Of a stretch of 64,000 nucleotides of DNA, positions 21,059 through 34,345 are shown piece by piece. Positions within the stretch are counted from its first letter, which is position 1. Every line of letters starts with the position of its first letter. Position numbers and translations under genes: made by a program. The notes under the pieces are model-generated. The model ran no database searches. It saw only the letters and a list, made by a program, of their open reading frames with translations, and was not told the origin of the DNA. Origin of the DNA: Spirometra erinaceieuropaei (Eukaryota; Platyhelminthes; Cestoda; Diphyllobothriidea; Diphyllobothriidae); assembly GCA_902702965.1 (NCBI GenBank), contig CACRXP010000008.1:671157-735156 (forward strand), in the 5' to 3' direction.

Positions 21059-24000
21059 GAAACGTAACGCCGAGACGGAGACAGAAAAAAACCATCAGCC
21101 AAAGTGCACCTCGTTCGGAATGTTAGTTTCGCTGCCGTTTAATTTTATGCATTTAACACGGTGACAATAAGAAGCGAACCCAAGCTCCCCAAAAGCGTCA
21201 CCAGGTCAAATAATCTGTTTCGGCGAGCCCTTCTTGTTTTTCAAACTCCTCGTTATAATCGCATTATGAACCTTATAAGAAAACACTACGAACGATCTTG
21301 CTTAATAAGATTCTTCTGCCTGTGTCGTAAGCTTAGAACCATTCGGGGATTGTGGGAGTTTAAATTCGTTTACTTAGTTCTCATGATTTGCTGATGTTCT
21401 TTACAAACTCTCAGATCTAATAAGTCCAATATGGCATAACGTCCCGCGCCACTGTCCCGCGCACGCACCGTGCCATTGCGACAATGGGGAGGCCTGGGTT
21501 TGTAACGTAGAAAGTGCAAAAAATTGTTTGCTATTGAGGGAGTCGCTTCAACCGCGTTTAATGGTGATACTGCCTAAATGGTGTAAGAGCAGTAAGTAGA
21601 CGCGGAAATATCATTGACTTTTGCGGAATAAATTGGACGAAAATTTGAATTGTGCTATAAATTGTTGACTGCTGATCACAAGGTGTGTTGTCAAAATTTA
21701 AGGACATTCATAGTAGTCTAGAGAGGCTTTAAGGTCTGGACGAATATGTATGTAAAAATATCCTTTTTTATACATACAATCGTTATTTACTTTCAAAATG
21801 CATTAAGTTCTAACAATTGTGTAGTCAATGAACATGCGCGGCTGCCCCACTCGATGGTCTTCTGCCAGCAAAACGTAGAGTATTGGAAGGAAAGGAGTGC
21901 AATTTATTAAATAACAACGTACTTTAGCTGTTACACTCTGCGTTGAGAATGCGGACTTTGCATGAAATCATTGTCATTAATTTAATCGAGATACGATATC
22001 TACTCAGGCGATTGCAGTAATTGGTTGCGTTTATTCGCATTTTTTGATTTTTTGGGTAGGATGTGAGGTATGCTGACTGCGAAAGGAAAGAAAAGTCTGA
22101 TAGACCTACAAATAAAGTTCTGAGGCCGTCGTCAGTATGCAATAGCTTCCGATTGTCCTGTAATGAGTACTGTGCATGAGCAAATATTTTGACCCGTGTC
22201 ATGAACAGTGTCCATTTGTGGATCCTAGTTCTATCTCTATGGTAAACTACCTGTTAGCTATCCGTGAAACCATTGGAAAATGCGCGCAATGCCATCATAT
22301 CTAATTATGCGCTTAATTTTATATAGGATGCCTAAAATTGTGCATTTTGTTGCTGTTGTTTTCTGCAGATCCCGAAAAATATTTTGCTGTTCTTCATGGT
22401 ATATTTCTGGCAATATTTTCATGCGTAAAAAATCGTAAAAAAACGTTTGATCCTTGGTGACCTAACCCGCTTGATACTGTCCGAATGCGCCCAGTGTGTG
22501 AGAAAAATTAAATACATTATTTTCCTGATGGTCCTTTCATTGTAAATGACAAAATTGAAGGACACATTTCATTCGTCCAATAGCCGCCTCTTGGCTATAA
22601 TACGGAACATTGTTTGGCCGTCTCTCAGTATATAGTTTTTTTTAAAAAAAATTAATAGGGATTTGTTGTTTATTCGTAGTCATTAACTTCCTACGCAAAG
22701 TCAGTAATTATTTGCTTGCTTGATTTTTAGTATATTTGCCTAGTATTTGCGGCTGACATAATTACTGCTTGTTAGAAGATAGAGTATGATCCATCTTTTT
22801 TATTTTGTCTGCGCAGTATCACCGTCATTTTCCCAATCACAAGCCTAGAGGCAGAGAAGAGAGAGTGCTTTATCCAGCCTTGGTTGTATGGACGGATTTC
22901 CTCACATACAGTCAATTTATTTCCAATAGGCCTTGCCCATTATTGCATACCTTATGAATCATTTCCGAAATGTGCCAAAACAAGAGTATCATTGCTACGT
23001 GCACGCAAACCGCTTTAATCGAACAGGATAACCCCCGTTATTAATGGGCAACTCGATATAGATTAAAGGCAGGATGAAATGTTAAAAGTTACATTTCCTT
23101 GTCTATAAATAACACTATTAAAAAGCGGAAACTCCAAAAAAGCAAAATCTTCACAAATGAGAAATTTCCACATATAAAGTATCCTAAATATGCAAAATCA
23201 GAGTAAATAAGGGAGCATGGCTAGGATGCCGTTAGAGAGGCCTGATATCTTAAAGCTCAAACTCCGCGGGTATTGTCAAATATGACGATCAGCCAATAGT
23301 CCGCAGTTTTTTTGCAAACACACCACGATGGTTGCACAAGAAGTGTCTGTATTTTTGCGTCTGTAAATTAGCAAAGATGTGGTTGATTAAAGTACACGGA
23401 ATTTTGGTTTTGACCGCCGACAGGTACGTCATGGTTATCAACGAGTTTTTAAGAGCACATGCCGAAATGCAGGTCAATTACTGATAAATTCGAGTAGGCT
23501 TAGTACGTGTAATAGTGAGCACACCACATTATGTGTATTAAGAGAACATCCTCTTCGTGAAAGCTTTTTATATTTTGTCTGGTAGTGGGGTACTCTTAAA
23601 TACATTTCATCCGTATAATACTACTAATTACTTAACGAGTTTCCGTGTTTAAGAAGGGTAAAGCACAACAATGGATTATGTTATATGTGTTTATGAGGAC
23701 AATAAAATAATGTATGTCTTGAAAACGTTTTTTTCGGATTCGGGGCTGTTTGGATATTTTCCCAAATGCAGATGAACGTTTTGATCATATTTATAGAATG
23801 GTCCAAAGCTGAAATCATAGTAGCGGGGGGACTGATCCGCCAACAAAAGCCAGCAGTAAATAAGCGCAACATCTTAAGAACCGCCTCTATTTCTGCCTAT
23901 TTTTAAATGACTTAAAAAGCATGTATGGCCAACTGATGTCTGAACTGTCCACGATTTTTCAAAGAACAATCAAAATCACTGTTTGAAAACATGGTCAGTT

Positions 24001-24662
24001 TTCGATTTCCTATATATCATGGAATGTCATTTCTTTGCCTAACAGCGTGATTAATGCTCGTGCAAATTGACGAAAACTTTCGCAATATTTCAGAATTCAA
24101 TAATTTTCTAATTTTGAGTTTGATTATAGTTTCCACTCCAGGTTTGGAACAGAAAAGGGGTTCCGTGTATTGAAGTGCGACCACACTTAGTTCACTGTGA
24201 AGGCGCAAGGTGCAATTGCTTTGAAATTTCATAAGAAAATGCCAACAGGGAATCAAATTTGACTTCGACGTAGGACATTATAAGAGAAATTCAGAAAAGA
24301 CGATTACGACGCCCAAGAGTTTTAGAGGAAATAGTAAACCAAATTCAAGAGGCGTCTACATAAGTTTTGAGGAAATCTCTGGGAAGCAGGTTACTTTTTA
24401 AATGATTCACGCGCAAGTCACTGGTGCCGCGTTGAGGCGGGCTTTGTTGTTCGCCGTGATCGAACAGTCGGGGCAGTTATGTGCGTGCAAATTACTGTAT
24501 CTACCTGCCAATTTTTGACCAGCGTAGCCACCACTGGCCCGCCTTATCGAGCGGCCAAGTAGGACTAAACGATGAGTTGCGAAGCTTTCAGTCCTTTCGG
24601 CATAATTTATCCTATCCTGTCGATAGGTTTCTTCCGAATACTGTCGAACGTTAAGCCGAAAA
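21059..24662. other. No gene recognised
   Basis: AT-rich DNA. Two GC-richer islets (about 21440-21500 and 24420-24560) contain no frame or motif that I recognise. All reading frames are under 100 codons. Confidence 0.35.
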
Positions 24663-25629
24663 TACAGTTGTTCTGTTAGTTCATTAAATATTAAACAAAA
24701 TTGTGAAACGCATTTTCGTTTTAAAAAGATTGCCTAAGTAGGTTTGCAACATTAATCATCTTACACCATAATCCAATAAGGATTCGGTTACTTTAGGATG
24801 CCCGATGTTAGATAAACTACTTCTCGGCTGCCTGCGAAAAAAAGAACATTGCAAAACGACTACTAAAATAGTGCGAATGTTTCTCATAGACGTTTATTGG
24901 CCTATAAATACAACCATATTTCATAGAAAACATACATAACAGCATTTACTCTTTTACTGTTTCGGTAGAAACGCGCGTCTTCTTCAAATGTTTTACTAGA
25001 AAAAAAGTTTGACATTGTGTGATTTTTTCAGACCGCGAAATGACTGCTCGTAAGAAGTCGTGTCTCTGCATTTAATAATGTTGCTTGTAAAGTCTGTAAT
25101 ATAACTAAAATAAGCTGCTTAATTTTATTTTCCCCATATGATAGCGTCTAAATCGCATATCTATAAACATAAATTTCCGTACACGGTGAATGCACAGCGT
25201 GTGGTTTAGAAACCCTGAACGCAAGTGCAACGCCAGTTCGAGTTCAATATTTGCGCGAATTGGAAACGTTTCAAAACCAAAATTCACCTGTCCTTCAAGT
25301 AAAACCTTTCAAAAGACGTTTCTTTCAAACAAACAAGAAGAGATTAATATTTTTGTGCAAGTTTCCGAAAAAGACTATTTGGATTAACAAAACTAATTAA
25401 ATGAAATAAAAAACATCATACTTATTATGGAGTCATTGTTTGCAGTGAATATTTTTTGCAGGCGGCCGAAAAAAGTTTATTCAAGTGCTAGCTTCCTAAC
25501 GTAACTGGATCGCGATGTGAATCTGCTGCAAAATGGTTAATATCACGACCACACCTAAGTATCTTTTTCGAATCGAGAGTGCATTTCACAAGTGTGGTTA
25601 GCATTTCATCACTTAGCGCTACTACTGTG
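24663..25629. mobile_element. TIR element copy 3 (diverged)
   Basis: The left end TACAGTTGTTCTG at 24663 is followed by 'GTGAAACGCATTTTCGTTTT' (about 24703), matching the inner left arm of other copies. The right arm ends near 25629 with 'GTTAGCATTTCATCACTTAG' and ACTACTGTG. The middle carries the family's 'CGTACACGGTGAATGCACAG'-like block (about 25180). It is less well preserved than copies 4 and 5. Confidence 0.58.
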
Positions 25630-26399
25630 TGGTGATGCCTGTTTTTGAATTTACTGCTTTCTGGCTTTGCCATTGTAAATGTTGGCTTTATCCCTTCCGT
25701 CTAATAAAACGATATTCTTGCCTGATCTGTTTGGTTGCTTTTGAAATGTCACTTTCATTGGTGACTGCTTAAAAGTTCAAAAGCTCACAGTGGTCATGTT
25801 CGAGGCTGGGAAAAAGATCGCGTACACATCATCATCACACAATGTTAACTGCTACAGTTTTTCTTTAAACACATGCGTTCGCAAAGGTGCAAAATGCTTG
25901 CAAAACTCCTCCTTCAACACAGCAGTTAATATGGATAAAATTGCACACCATAGATATGAAATGAAGCATGCTTTTCCAGCGCTCTGCCTTAAATAGTAGT
26001 AAGACGCGTTTTCTGGCCGCACTTCTGAGTAAATTCAAATAAATGTGCGATGTTATAATGCATGTGGCCGGTTTAGTTAAGGTATGGGTATTTTCAAGAG
26101 GAATTTTACTTTTCCTCATCATAAATTATTTTATGACTTCGAGTATGTTACTTACAACTGTTCATACCGTGCTGACGGGTAAGATTTCGTGCACTTTCTT
26201 TTTTCTAAAAATGAAAGCGGAAGTCAAGCAGCGAAGATATATTCAAAACCATACTGAGTACCTGTGTGGGCCTTAGGGAGGAGCAACGCTGATTAATTAG
26301 GTGCCAAGACACACCCGTTAAATTCGAAAAATCCTCGGTTTCACTATGCCCAAGGATCCGTTTTTTGACCTATGGTGCTGTATTTTACGTCGATATCAA
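25630..26399. other. No gene recognised
   Basis: Spacer between two TIR-element copies only about 770 bp apart. Short frames on both strands (85 and 77 codons) show no recognisable features. Confidence 0.3.
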
Positions 26400-27331
26400 T
26401 ACAGTAGATGTGCTTACTCATGAAATGTCAACCAAATTTCGATATGCTTTCTCGTTTTGAAAACATAAATTCAGCAGTGTTGTAAAACTTATCATCATGC
26501 AGCATACATCTATAATGATCCGGTTACCCCAGCGTTTCGGTTTTCGAAAGAACTTATTTTCGGCTGCTTGCAAGATCTGTACTCTGCAAAAAATGACTAA
26601 TTAAGTAGCATGCGCTTTGCTCATTGATTTTCGATGCCCTTGAATATTCAATTATATTTTTTGGAAAGCATACATAAAAATATTCATTCTTTTACTTCTT
26701 TGGTAGAAAATCACGTCTTCTTCCAATTTCATAGTCAAAACAAGATTATAATTTGGTTTTAAAAAGTTTCTTATTGTCAGATTTTTTAATACAGTTAAAT
26801 GGATGTTCATAAAACGTCATTTATCTGCATTTACAAATGTGGCTTGTAAAGTTAACAATTTTACTAAAATCCACTGCTTAATTTCATCAACCTTATATGA
26901 TCTTCTCTTAACACCGTAGAGAAATGCATGGTTTTCCGTACACGGAAACCCTGAATGCAAGTGTAACAGCAGGTCAGGTTCAAAATTATTCGGGAATTAG
27001 AAAAGTTTTTTTAAAACCGAATTATACTCTTATTTTGAGTATGATATTTAAAGAAGACGTGATGTTCTATCGAATAAGTAAAAGAATGAATATTTTTATG
27101 CATGCTTTCAATGAAATACAAATGATTTTTCAAGGGTATCGAAAATCAATGAGATTTCTACAGGAGATTGAAAAGCAGCGCATTCAAAGCTGACATTCTG
27201 CTTAATCCAAAATATTATAGGATTATGTCGTTAGGTAATCAGTCTTACAACCACGCCTTATTAATCCATCATAATCGAAAACCCATTTCAGAATGCCAGC
27301 CAACTTTTCATGGAATCGGTCACTCACTGTA
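26400..27331. mobile_element. TIR element copy 4, complete
   Basis: Begins TACAGTAGATG at 26400 and ends CACTCACTGTA at 27331, so both ends carry a flanking TA and a CAGT/ACTG tip as in Tc1/mariner elements. Arms of about 380 bp are inverted copies of each other; for example 'TAAAAATATTCATTCTTTTA' on the left corresponds to the reverse complement of 'TAAAAGAATGAATATTTTTA' on the right. The unique middle (about 26790-26990) has no coding potential. An 89-codon frame in the right arm (26924-27193) is not maintained in other copies. Confidence 0.78.
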
Positions 27332-28182
27332 ACCGCCAATATTGTCGCTAGACATCTTCTGCAGCAATTTAATGACGACTGAGAGCAAAACAATGGAAGT
27401 ACTACCAATAAGCTTCGAGTCAGACGTATAACCTAGTTAAAACTCTAATTGGAGTCGCTCTTAATCCCATTTTGACATGCGCCTCTTCTGTATTAGTTCT
27501 AAGAACTGAGCTATATCAATTATATAAATTACCTCATGTAGTGATGACTCTTGTACGTAATGCCGCTTGATCATTTAAGGAAATCAGAGCGGGTTTATAA
27601 GTCCTGGAATTTCTAAAAAAGTTATATCTACGTGATGGTTTGTTTGCGCTTGTAAATTACACAGTTAGTTTAAAATGTCATAAACCAAATCCATAAATCC
27701 AGCTATCATGACATAACAAAGGTTGTACCTCATGCAGAGAAGCGCTACGACCTCAACTGAATAGTCCGTTGTATTTGAATCTTATTGATTGAATAGATTT
27801 CGACGTTTAGTTGAAACTCGAAATCGCATTATCTAATACCGCCGCAGTTTGTTGCCATCAAAGTTGCAAAAAGCCACTAACTGCATCTGAATCATTACCT
27901 CAAGACCTGAGAGGCAACAGATTTAAATCTGACTCTACATAACCAAAAACCACCAGTGTGCATCCGTTAGGATGACTGTGTATATCTGCGCCAAAGGAAC
28001 CCAATATGTAGGAGTTCCTTCGAACTTGGGAGTGGCAAAGGCATGACTTAGGCTTTTCTTCAAAAAAAGTGTTGTTGCTTCCATAAACAAGCGTCTGAAA
28101 ATTTCAAGATTATGTGCCATCTTTTGCACTTTTTTCAGTTGCTCCACCCGCGTTGTTGCGGTTTGCTTCAAAGAGCCACACA
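27332..28182. other. No gene recognised
   Basis: AT-rich spacer between TIR-element copies. Only short frames are present. Confidence 0.3.
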
Positions 28183-28540
28183 TCCGTGTGATCTCAATAA
28201 ACTTTAACCGAAATTCCTAAGTACGTTTTTGGTTAAGAAGTATTACTCGAGTAGGGAGGGAAGATTGCTTATCTTGCGACACAATCCATAATATTGCATA
28301 CATGGCAAGATACTAATTTTCAAATGCACTTCTTCTTGTTTGTCTATAAAAACTGCGGTCCTAAAAATGGCTGCTAAAGTAGTAGCCTTTTTCCATTTAT
28401 TGTTGACGTTTAAGAAATTTACGTACACTTTATAAGTAACATGAATAAAGATAGACTTTCTGATCCTCATTTGCTGAAAAGTCACTCATCCTTAAATTTC
28501 ATGTTCAAAGACAGGGTGTTTTCCAACTTCAAAATGTTTG
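28183..28540 (+). mobile_element. TIR element family, left-arm fragment
   Basis: 'GTGTGATCTCAATAAACTTT' then 'AACCGAAATTCCTAAGTACG' and 'GATTGCTTATCTTGCGACAC' follow the order of the left arm at 41523. The copy lacks its middle and right arm. Confidence 0.5.
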
Positions 28541-31500
28541 TAATTACGGAAATTGTTGACAATGTGACATGTCTAATACAGAGGTATCTTATATACACGT
28601 TGATTTCTGCTCCCTATTTGGTATACGACATGAGACATATTTTATGGTATAAAAGAGCGTATGATTTACATTACATTAAAATAGAACAGAGCGTAGACCA
28701 TAAACTATCAGCGTACACGTAATTATAAACGGGCTCACATTTTTCAGAAATTCAAAACATCGGAACCTAGATTTTCAGTTAACCCAAATGAATACAAAAA
28801 GTGCGTTTTCCACCAAACACTAAGACAAAGGCAGGCCAACTGAATAATCCTATTTCTAAATACCTTGTCGTCACCGACTGTTAAACAAATTTATTTGGAG
28901 GTCAACAACGTGAGATGTCCGAAACATATTGGATTTTTACTGCAGGCCAATCAAGACTTTTACATAACTTAGGTGACTCCTATCAATGGAAAACCTAGTT
29001 TAGAATTGTGGTGAAGATTTCATAAAAGCGTTCAATTGAACGATCCATTAGATCTACTCCGATTTATTTTAGGACTTGAAATAACACACATGAACTCTTT
29101 TTTTATTAAAAGTGTCTGATTAGTCTTTCATCGTTCAACACGAATAAATAAATGAAAAGCTTTTGCATATGACGGGGTTCTTGCGTGTTTGCAATTGATA
29201 CATTCTCGAAGATTAGGTTTCGAATTTTCACTTCCTGTTCAGATACCGAGTTTGTTTATGTCGTTCACACTCTGCTGTCTCTAAGAGTTTTAGGTGACTG
29301 CGCTGAGTTGCCTAAGTCTAGCTTGTTTCCGGGCTACTAACGACTACAAATAAACCAGAAATGGACATTCCAGTCACTCTTGTCAGTAAGGGCTATTCAG
29401 GCTATATTACGCTAAGATGTACGGTTGCTGGTTGCCCTTGAAAAAGCCCTAAGGCACAACGGGACGAGTGGGTTCCGGAATACTATCGGTGTATATTCCT
29501 TATCATAATTGACCGTACGACAAGCCCCTGGCTCACTGGTTACAGGCTCAGTTACAGGCCTCGCGCCCGAGCAACAGGTGTTCCTCGCTTTGTAGTTGGG
29601 TATGGCTGTCAGACGACGGCTAATAAGCCACAAAAGGGCCTATCCAGTCCCTTTAGCTATGCTGACAATACTGCTATACACAAATTCGTTTTATCTCCTT
29701 GAAAGTATGGAGAGAACAAACGCTTGCTGTAGGCAAAACCTTCGTGTCAACGTTTTAAACATACAACTAACAAAATCCGGCCCCACCACTTTCACATTCG
29801 ACAGCTAAGTATCGAACATGCTTTAAATGCGTTATTGAGTTTTGTGAGATTAAACTGCGCACTGATTTTTTAGCTTTTCAGTAAATTCCGCTAAGACTGT
29901 TCAACCATTTCCTAATCTCTGAAAAGGTTACGTCGTTCGTAAGTGTACAGGTCCGAGTGTTCTCAACGACCACATGGGTGTTAATGAAATTTTTTTGAAA
30001 TAAATGTTTTCTAATTGCTATTATTAAGGCGTCGATTAAAAGAACCTTTTCTTAATGGTACTAACTTAAGTCTGTACGTAGACATATTACATTTGTGTTT
30101 TACTTGCCCATTTATAGCAAAATAAATTTTGTTCACCAATAGTTTTTAATTCTTTGACACAGATAACATCTGTACAGGATTTAAAACCAACTAGAAAGTC
30201 TAACGTTTCCCGTCTGACTCCCTGAGAAACAAATTCTTCATTACCACAATTTACCGATTTTGATACGCAAAATTCTCTTTGTAATATCCTCGTGATTGCG
30301 TATGACGTAGACCACCAAAATAGCCGTCAACCACTGTAAAGACAAACAAAATACATTTGCAATTATAAAGTCCGTGTATATTTCCATCTACTTCAATTTT
30401 AATCAAACTTTCTCCCTCACGGATAGTTGCACGTCATATTTGCCATTTACTGTCATAAGGGTCAAGAGCCGTCTTCAATAAGAGGACTCCAAATAGTTGC
30501 GTCAAATGTAGGAAATAACGGAATAAAAGTTCCTCTGTTTACGAATAGTATCGCTTCGAACAAACTAACATGACATATTTTGCAAACAAACTTACGTTTC
30601 TTAGGCGAAATTGAACGCACAAACAAAGGTTATAGTTTCGTTCGCAAATTTCGCCGTTTTCATGAATTGCTTACAAGTTTCTGACCATCAAGTTTGACCT
30701 AATCAGACATAAAAACATTACACTACACGATTGAATCTGCCCTTTGAGTCATGCCTATTACATGTATCCCTAGCTGAAACAAAGATCGTATCTGGATGCG
30801 CTTGACACCGTTGTGTCGGAAAGAAAGAAACGGCATGGAAACATCCATGTCAACGCTCTGGCAGGTCTACGCAGCGCACGTTAATAGCAATGGAGTCTGC
30901 CAGAGAAGAAGGATAAAAAAGTGATCTGTAATCCGCGGTGACAACATAAGAACGCGACTGACTTCCCCAACGTCAACATCGGGAAATAACCATGACAACT
31001 ATGAACATCTAAATGTCATTTAAGAAGCGTGATAATAGTTTGATGAAGTCCACCGGACGCATCATAAGAACTAGTTCGTATGTGACACGTGTAGTCAGGT
31101 AGGTCTGATTTATGACCTTATTCGTCAAGTCTACTTTCAGCCGCCTTGCGTTTGCACGCACCCGCTTCAAAATGCGCAAACTAACTCGCCACTTTCACTG
31201 CTGGACCCATTTTGTGAGACAGAGGTGGACGTCGCCCATGCCAAAATTGGCCTGTCAACTTCGCCTTCTTCCAGGGCAACATGCAGGATGTTTACGTATT
31301 TTTTTTAGTTTCCGTTAGCAAAGTCGGTACCGAGAGTTGTATCCTCATGTATATTAGTTGTTAACAGTGGCATAGATGTCTTGGTAAAATGCAAAGACCA
31401 AAATATATTAAGTGAGTTTTCACGCCCATAGGGAAAATGAATAGTGTGTTTTGTTGAAGGAAAATACATTTTCGTATGTTTAGCTCTGTGTAGGTCAGCA

Positions 31501-32985
31501 CTACGAAAACAATAAATATTCGCAACGGTAAAGGTCATCATAATTTCGCCATGAGTATGCTTTTATTTGCGCATCCATGAGTCGTTACTTACCTAACCAA
31601 AATAAGACAAAGCTTAATGTAAATAAAAATTCTTAAGTTTGATCAAGACGCAAATTCCGACAGGTTTTAAGGTTCTGCAATGATGGATCAAGAGCGTGCT
31701 GTCAATAGGTGATGTGTTAATTTACCGAAGCCTCAGATTGACATGAGGTTATTACAGATGGTATCACACGTTCTATTAAATTCCGTGAGAAATGGGTGCC
31801 TATTATTGTTGTTTTGAATCTGATGGCTGATACACTGCTGTACCTGAGGAGCAGGCCATATATTTTAATCGCAAAGCGCCTGAACATGCATATTGAGAAG
31901 TGTCAAATAAAGATAATAATCAAGCAAAACTATAGTAAAAAGCGTAATCAGGTAAACATCTTTTAATTAGCAGATGCCGTGGACACATTCGAAACGTCGA
32001 ACACTTCGTAGAACGCTTGCATTTAGTAGGTTATTTTCTGTGCAAACATACTTACTATAGGAAGAACATAATATGCGATAGGTAGCAGAACCAGGGGCCA
32101 AAATTTGACTGCTTTAGCCAACCAACCAAGGTGTAAAACAGAATACGCATATAGTTATTGCCGAACGGAAAATATTACAAAACGCTTGCACATTGGAAGA
32201 TGGGAATACTTATTAGCAGTCAAATTCTTGGTCGCGTACGTATTTAATGCATGTTATATATTTTAACCGTTTTACTTTATCTCAAGTAACGAGCCTAAGA
32301 AACGTTTCTGGCGATGGAATGGAAATAAAACACAAGATGTACCATTCAGGTCACTGTAGGCCATTTTGCGTTATGCTTTCTTCGAAGATTGTGTGGTTAA
32401 TGTCACCCAATAACAAAATACTAAATGCAGCACATTCTAGCAGTAGAACTGCGTTTAGGCGCTTACAGTGTTGGCTGTACTCTAGCACTCTCCTTGCCGT
32501 TTTGGTTTCGAATCTAGATGGAATAGCCGGTTTTTTTAACAATTTGATCACATTTAATTGCGTATGAACTAAATCAGAATATAATTTTTACCATTTGTAT
32601 TTGTTAGTTGTTTTAATTTCATCAAAACACCAGGTGTATATAGGAAATCAAAAACCATTATTTACAGCACTTCAAATTAACAGACAGTAGATAGAGAGAG
32701 GCAAATGATGGATTTACTGTTTATTGTTTGAGGCTGGGAACTATTGCCTGGTTTTCCTGCAAATTTCAGGTGCCATAAATGCGCTAACTAGTAACAGAAT
32801 TATTATATGTAACGTTAACTCTGATCAGCGGAGATAGTATTACGGGGGTCTCAGCCAGCTGTAGATACGACGAAATTTAACTTGCATATTTTAAAATAAA
32901 TTTTCAATTGAAATGAGCAATATTTGACATAACAATTTGCCGATATCAGAAGAAGAAGCGATCGCTGGATCAATGGCTTTATTTG
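28541..32985. other. No gene recognised
   Basis: Long AT-rich stretch. A GC-richer segment at about 29440-29650 and small frames (up to 106 codons at 32247-32567) have no recognised relatives. No RNA gene was found. Confidence 0.35.
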
Positions 32986-33025
32986 CCTGACGTTCCGGAT
33001 TCTCTCTTGAATCCATCATCAGAGA
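32986..33025 (-). ncRNA. Hammerhead-like motif with one core substitution
   Basis: On the minus strand CTGATGA (33022-33016) is intact. Stem II (GGATTC / GAATCC) is perfect with loop AAGAGA. The next core block is GGAA (32996-32993) instead of GAAA, then CGTC (32992-32989). The trailing AGGCAAATAAAGCC...CAGCGATCGCTTC resembles the other copies. A single A-to-G change in the conserved GAA should disable it. No Penelope ORF is adjacent. Confidence 0.6.
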
Positions 33026-33804
33026 CAGTTGCAGAAACTCGCATTTTCGTTTGTATCGGCAATTTGCCGATAATTGAGATGCATATACAAATTTCCGTTT
33101 ATTTTTCAGACCGGAGAATGCAGCATTTGTTCAATGAGCGTGAACAGACGAGAGTATAAAGGCGAATGGATTTTCGATTTCTGGTGGCAGAACCCTGCGT
33201 CGATTCCGGACACACATTCGCCCTTCAACATGCCAAAAGTCTGGGCCGAGGAAACGACTGCATATGCAGGGGAACAGTCGAGGTCCCGCACACTGACAGA
33301 ACGTCCATCATCCTTCAGTCACAGCTCAATGAACAAATGAGCAAACGAGAACTCAGGCTAAACATGAATCCAAACATGAGCGAGTCCATAGCGAATACAC
33401 ACTCAGCCCCCTCTTAACCTGGGTCCGAAGTAGACTCAGTCGTCACCGCAGCCGTGCCATCTACTAGTCCGGCAGACTGGAAAACAGACACTCGTGGTGA
33501 CGTAAACAAGACTGCTAGCCATGGACGAGAGCCAAGGTCAATTAAAGTACTAACGACGGCCGTCAACGTCTTAACCCCGACCCCCGACGTAGACTGAGTA
33601 CATTCCGTCACTCTCCCTCTTCCCGTCCGTCCGTCACAGACCCTGGGGACCACTAAAGCTGATACACCACTCCCTCATCCGGTGGAAAGACGTTGTAGGA
33701 CTTTGTCGCCGCAATTTTCACCTTGCAGCCCCGACTGCATACGTAAAACCCGTCTTAACACGACTGCCACCCACCTTTAAATGCTGTGAGTCTAGATACC
33801 ACAT
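33026..33804. other. GC-richer segment upstream of a hammerhead motif, no gene recognised
   Basis: From about 33400 to 33800 base composition is clearly richer in C and G than the flanks, with C-rich runs such as 'CCCCGACCCCCGACG' (about 33576) and 'CCCGTCCGTCCGTC' (about 33621). It ends at the next hammerhead-like motif, so it may be the 3' untranslated end of a Penelope-like element whose coding part is lost. Overlapping frames of 79-88 codons are not recognised. Confidence 0.35.
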
Positions 33805-33860
33805 GCTCCTCCGACGATGGAAGCCTGTTTGCTTTTGAAACGTCAGGACAGTAAAACTGT
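33805..33860 (+). ncRNA. Degenerate hammerhead-like motif leading an R3 repeat
   Basis: CCGACGA (33811-33817) differs from CUGANGA at the conserved U. Stem II is GAAGC / GCTTT around a CTGTTT loop. GAAA (33837-33840) and CGTC (33841-33844) are intact, followed by AGGACAGTAAAACTG and 'CCCGAGATCGC'. An R3 repeat follows, as after the motif at 11325. The U-to-C change makes cleavage unlikely. Confidence 0.55.
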
Positions 33861-33879
33861 GCTTCCCGAGATCGCTTTT

Positions 33880-34345
33880 CGTCTCAGATATTTTTTATAA
33901 GCCTAATTTGTTTGGCTAGTTAGATGTTTGATTGATAATAAGCTATTGAGCAACTTCCGTATCGCTATCTAGCAAAGAATGGCACTGACAGTCGGATCAC
34001 TTTTTGATCTCCGTAACTATCAGCAGAAAAAAGTTCATAAGGTGAAATGAGAATATATGTACCTGTTTCTTGGCATGTTGTGCCAGGAAAAGCGTGGGGT
34101 TAGACATGAGCGTGGACTGTGGACGGGTTAGTGCCGGTATAATTAGTGCTCTCGGACAAGCCGTCTCGCGAAAGCTCGTCATTAAGATAAACATCGCAAC
34201 CTTTGATGGACTTACCATGCATGATTTGCGGCGTCAGGGAGGCGCCCATAAACGCGGAATCCAAAGGCGAATAAGTAGTGTCGCTTGGGTTCTGACCGAC
34301 TATTGCTGTTGTAAAGAAGAAACAAAATTTATCGGTGGATATGCG
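33880..34345 (+). repeat. R3 interspersed repeat, copy 3
   Basis: Aligns with 11440-11835: 'GGCTAGTTAGATGTTTG' (about 33911), 'GATCACTTTTTGATC' (about 33995), 'AAGGTGAAATGAGAATATAT' (about 34039), 'GACATGAGCGTGGACTGTGG' (about 34103), 'GCCGGTATAATT' (about 34133). It ends with a GGAATCCAAAG block matching GAAATTCAAAG. Position relative to the hammerhead motif is the same in both copies. Confidence 0.58.
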
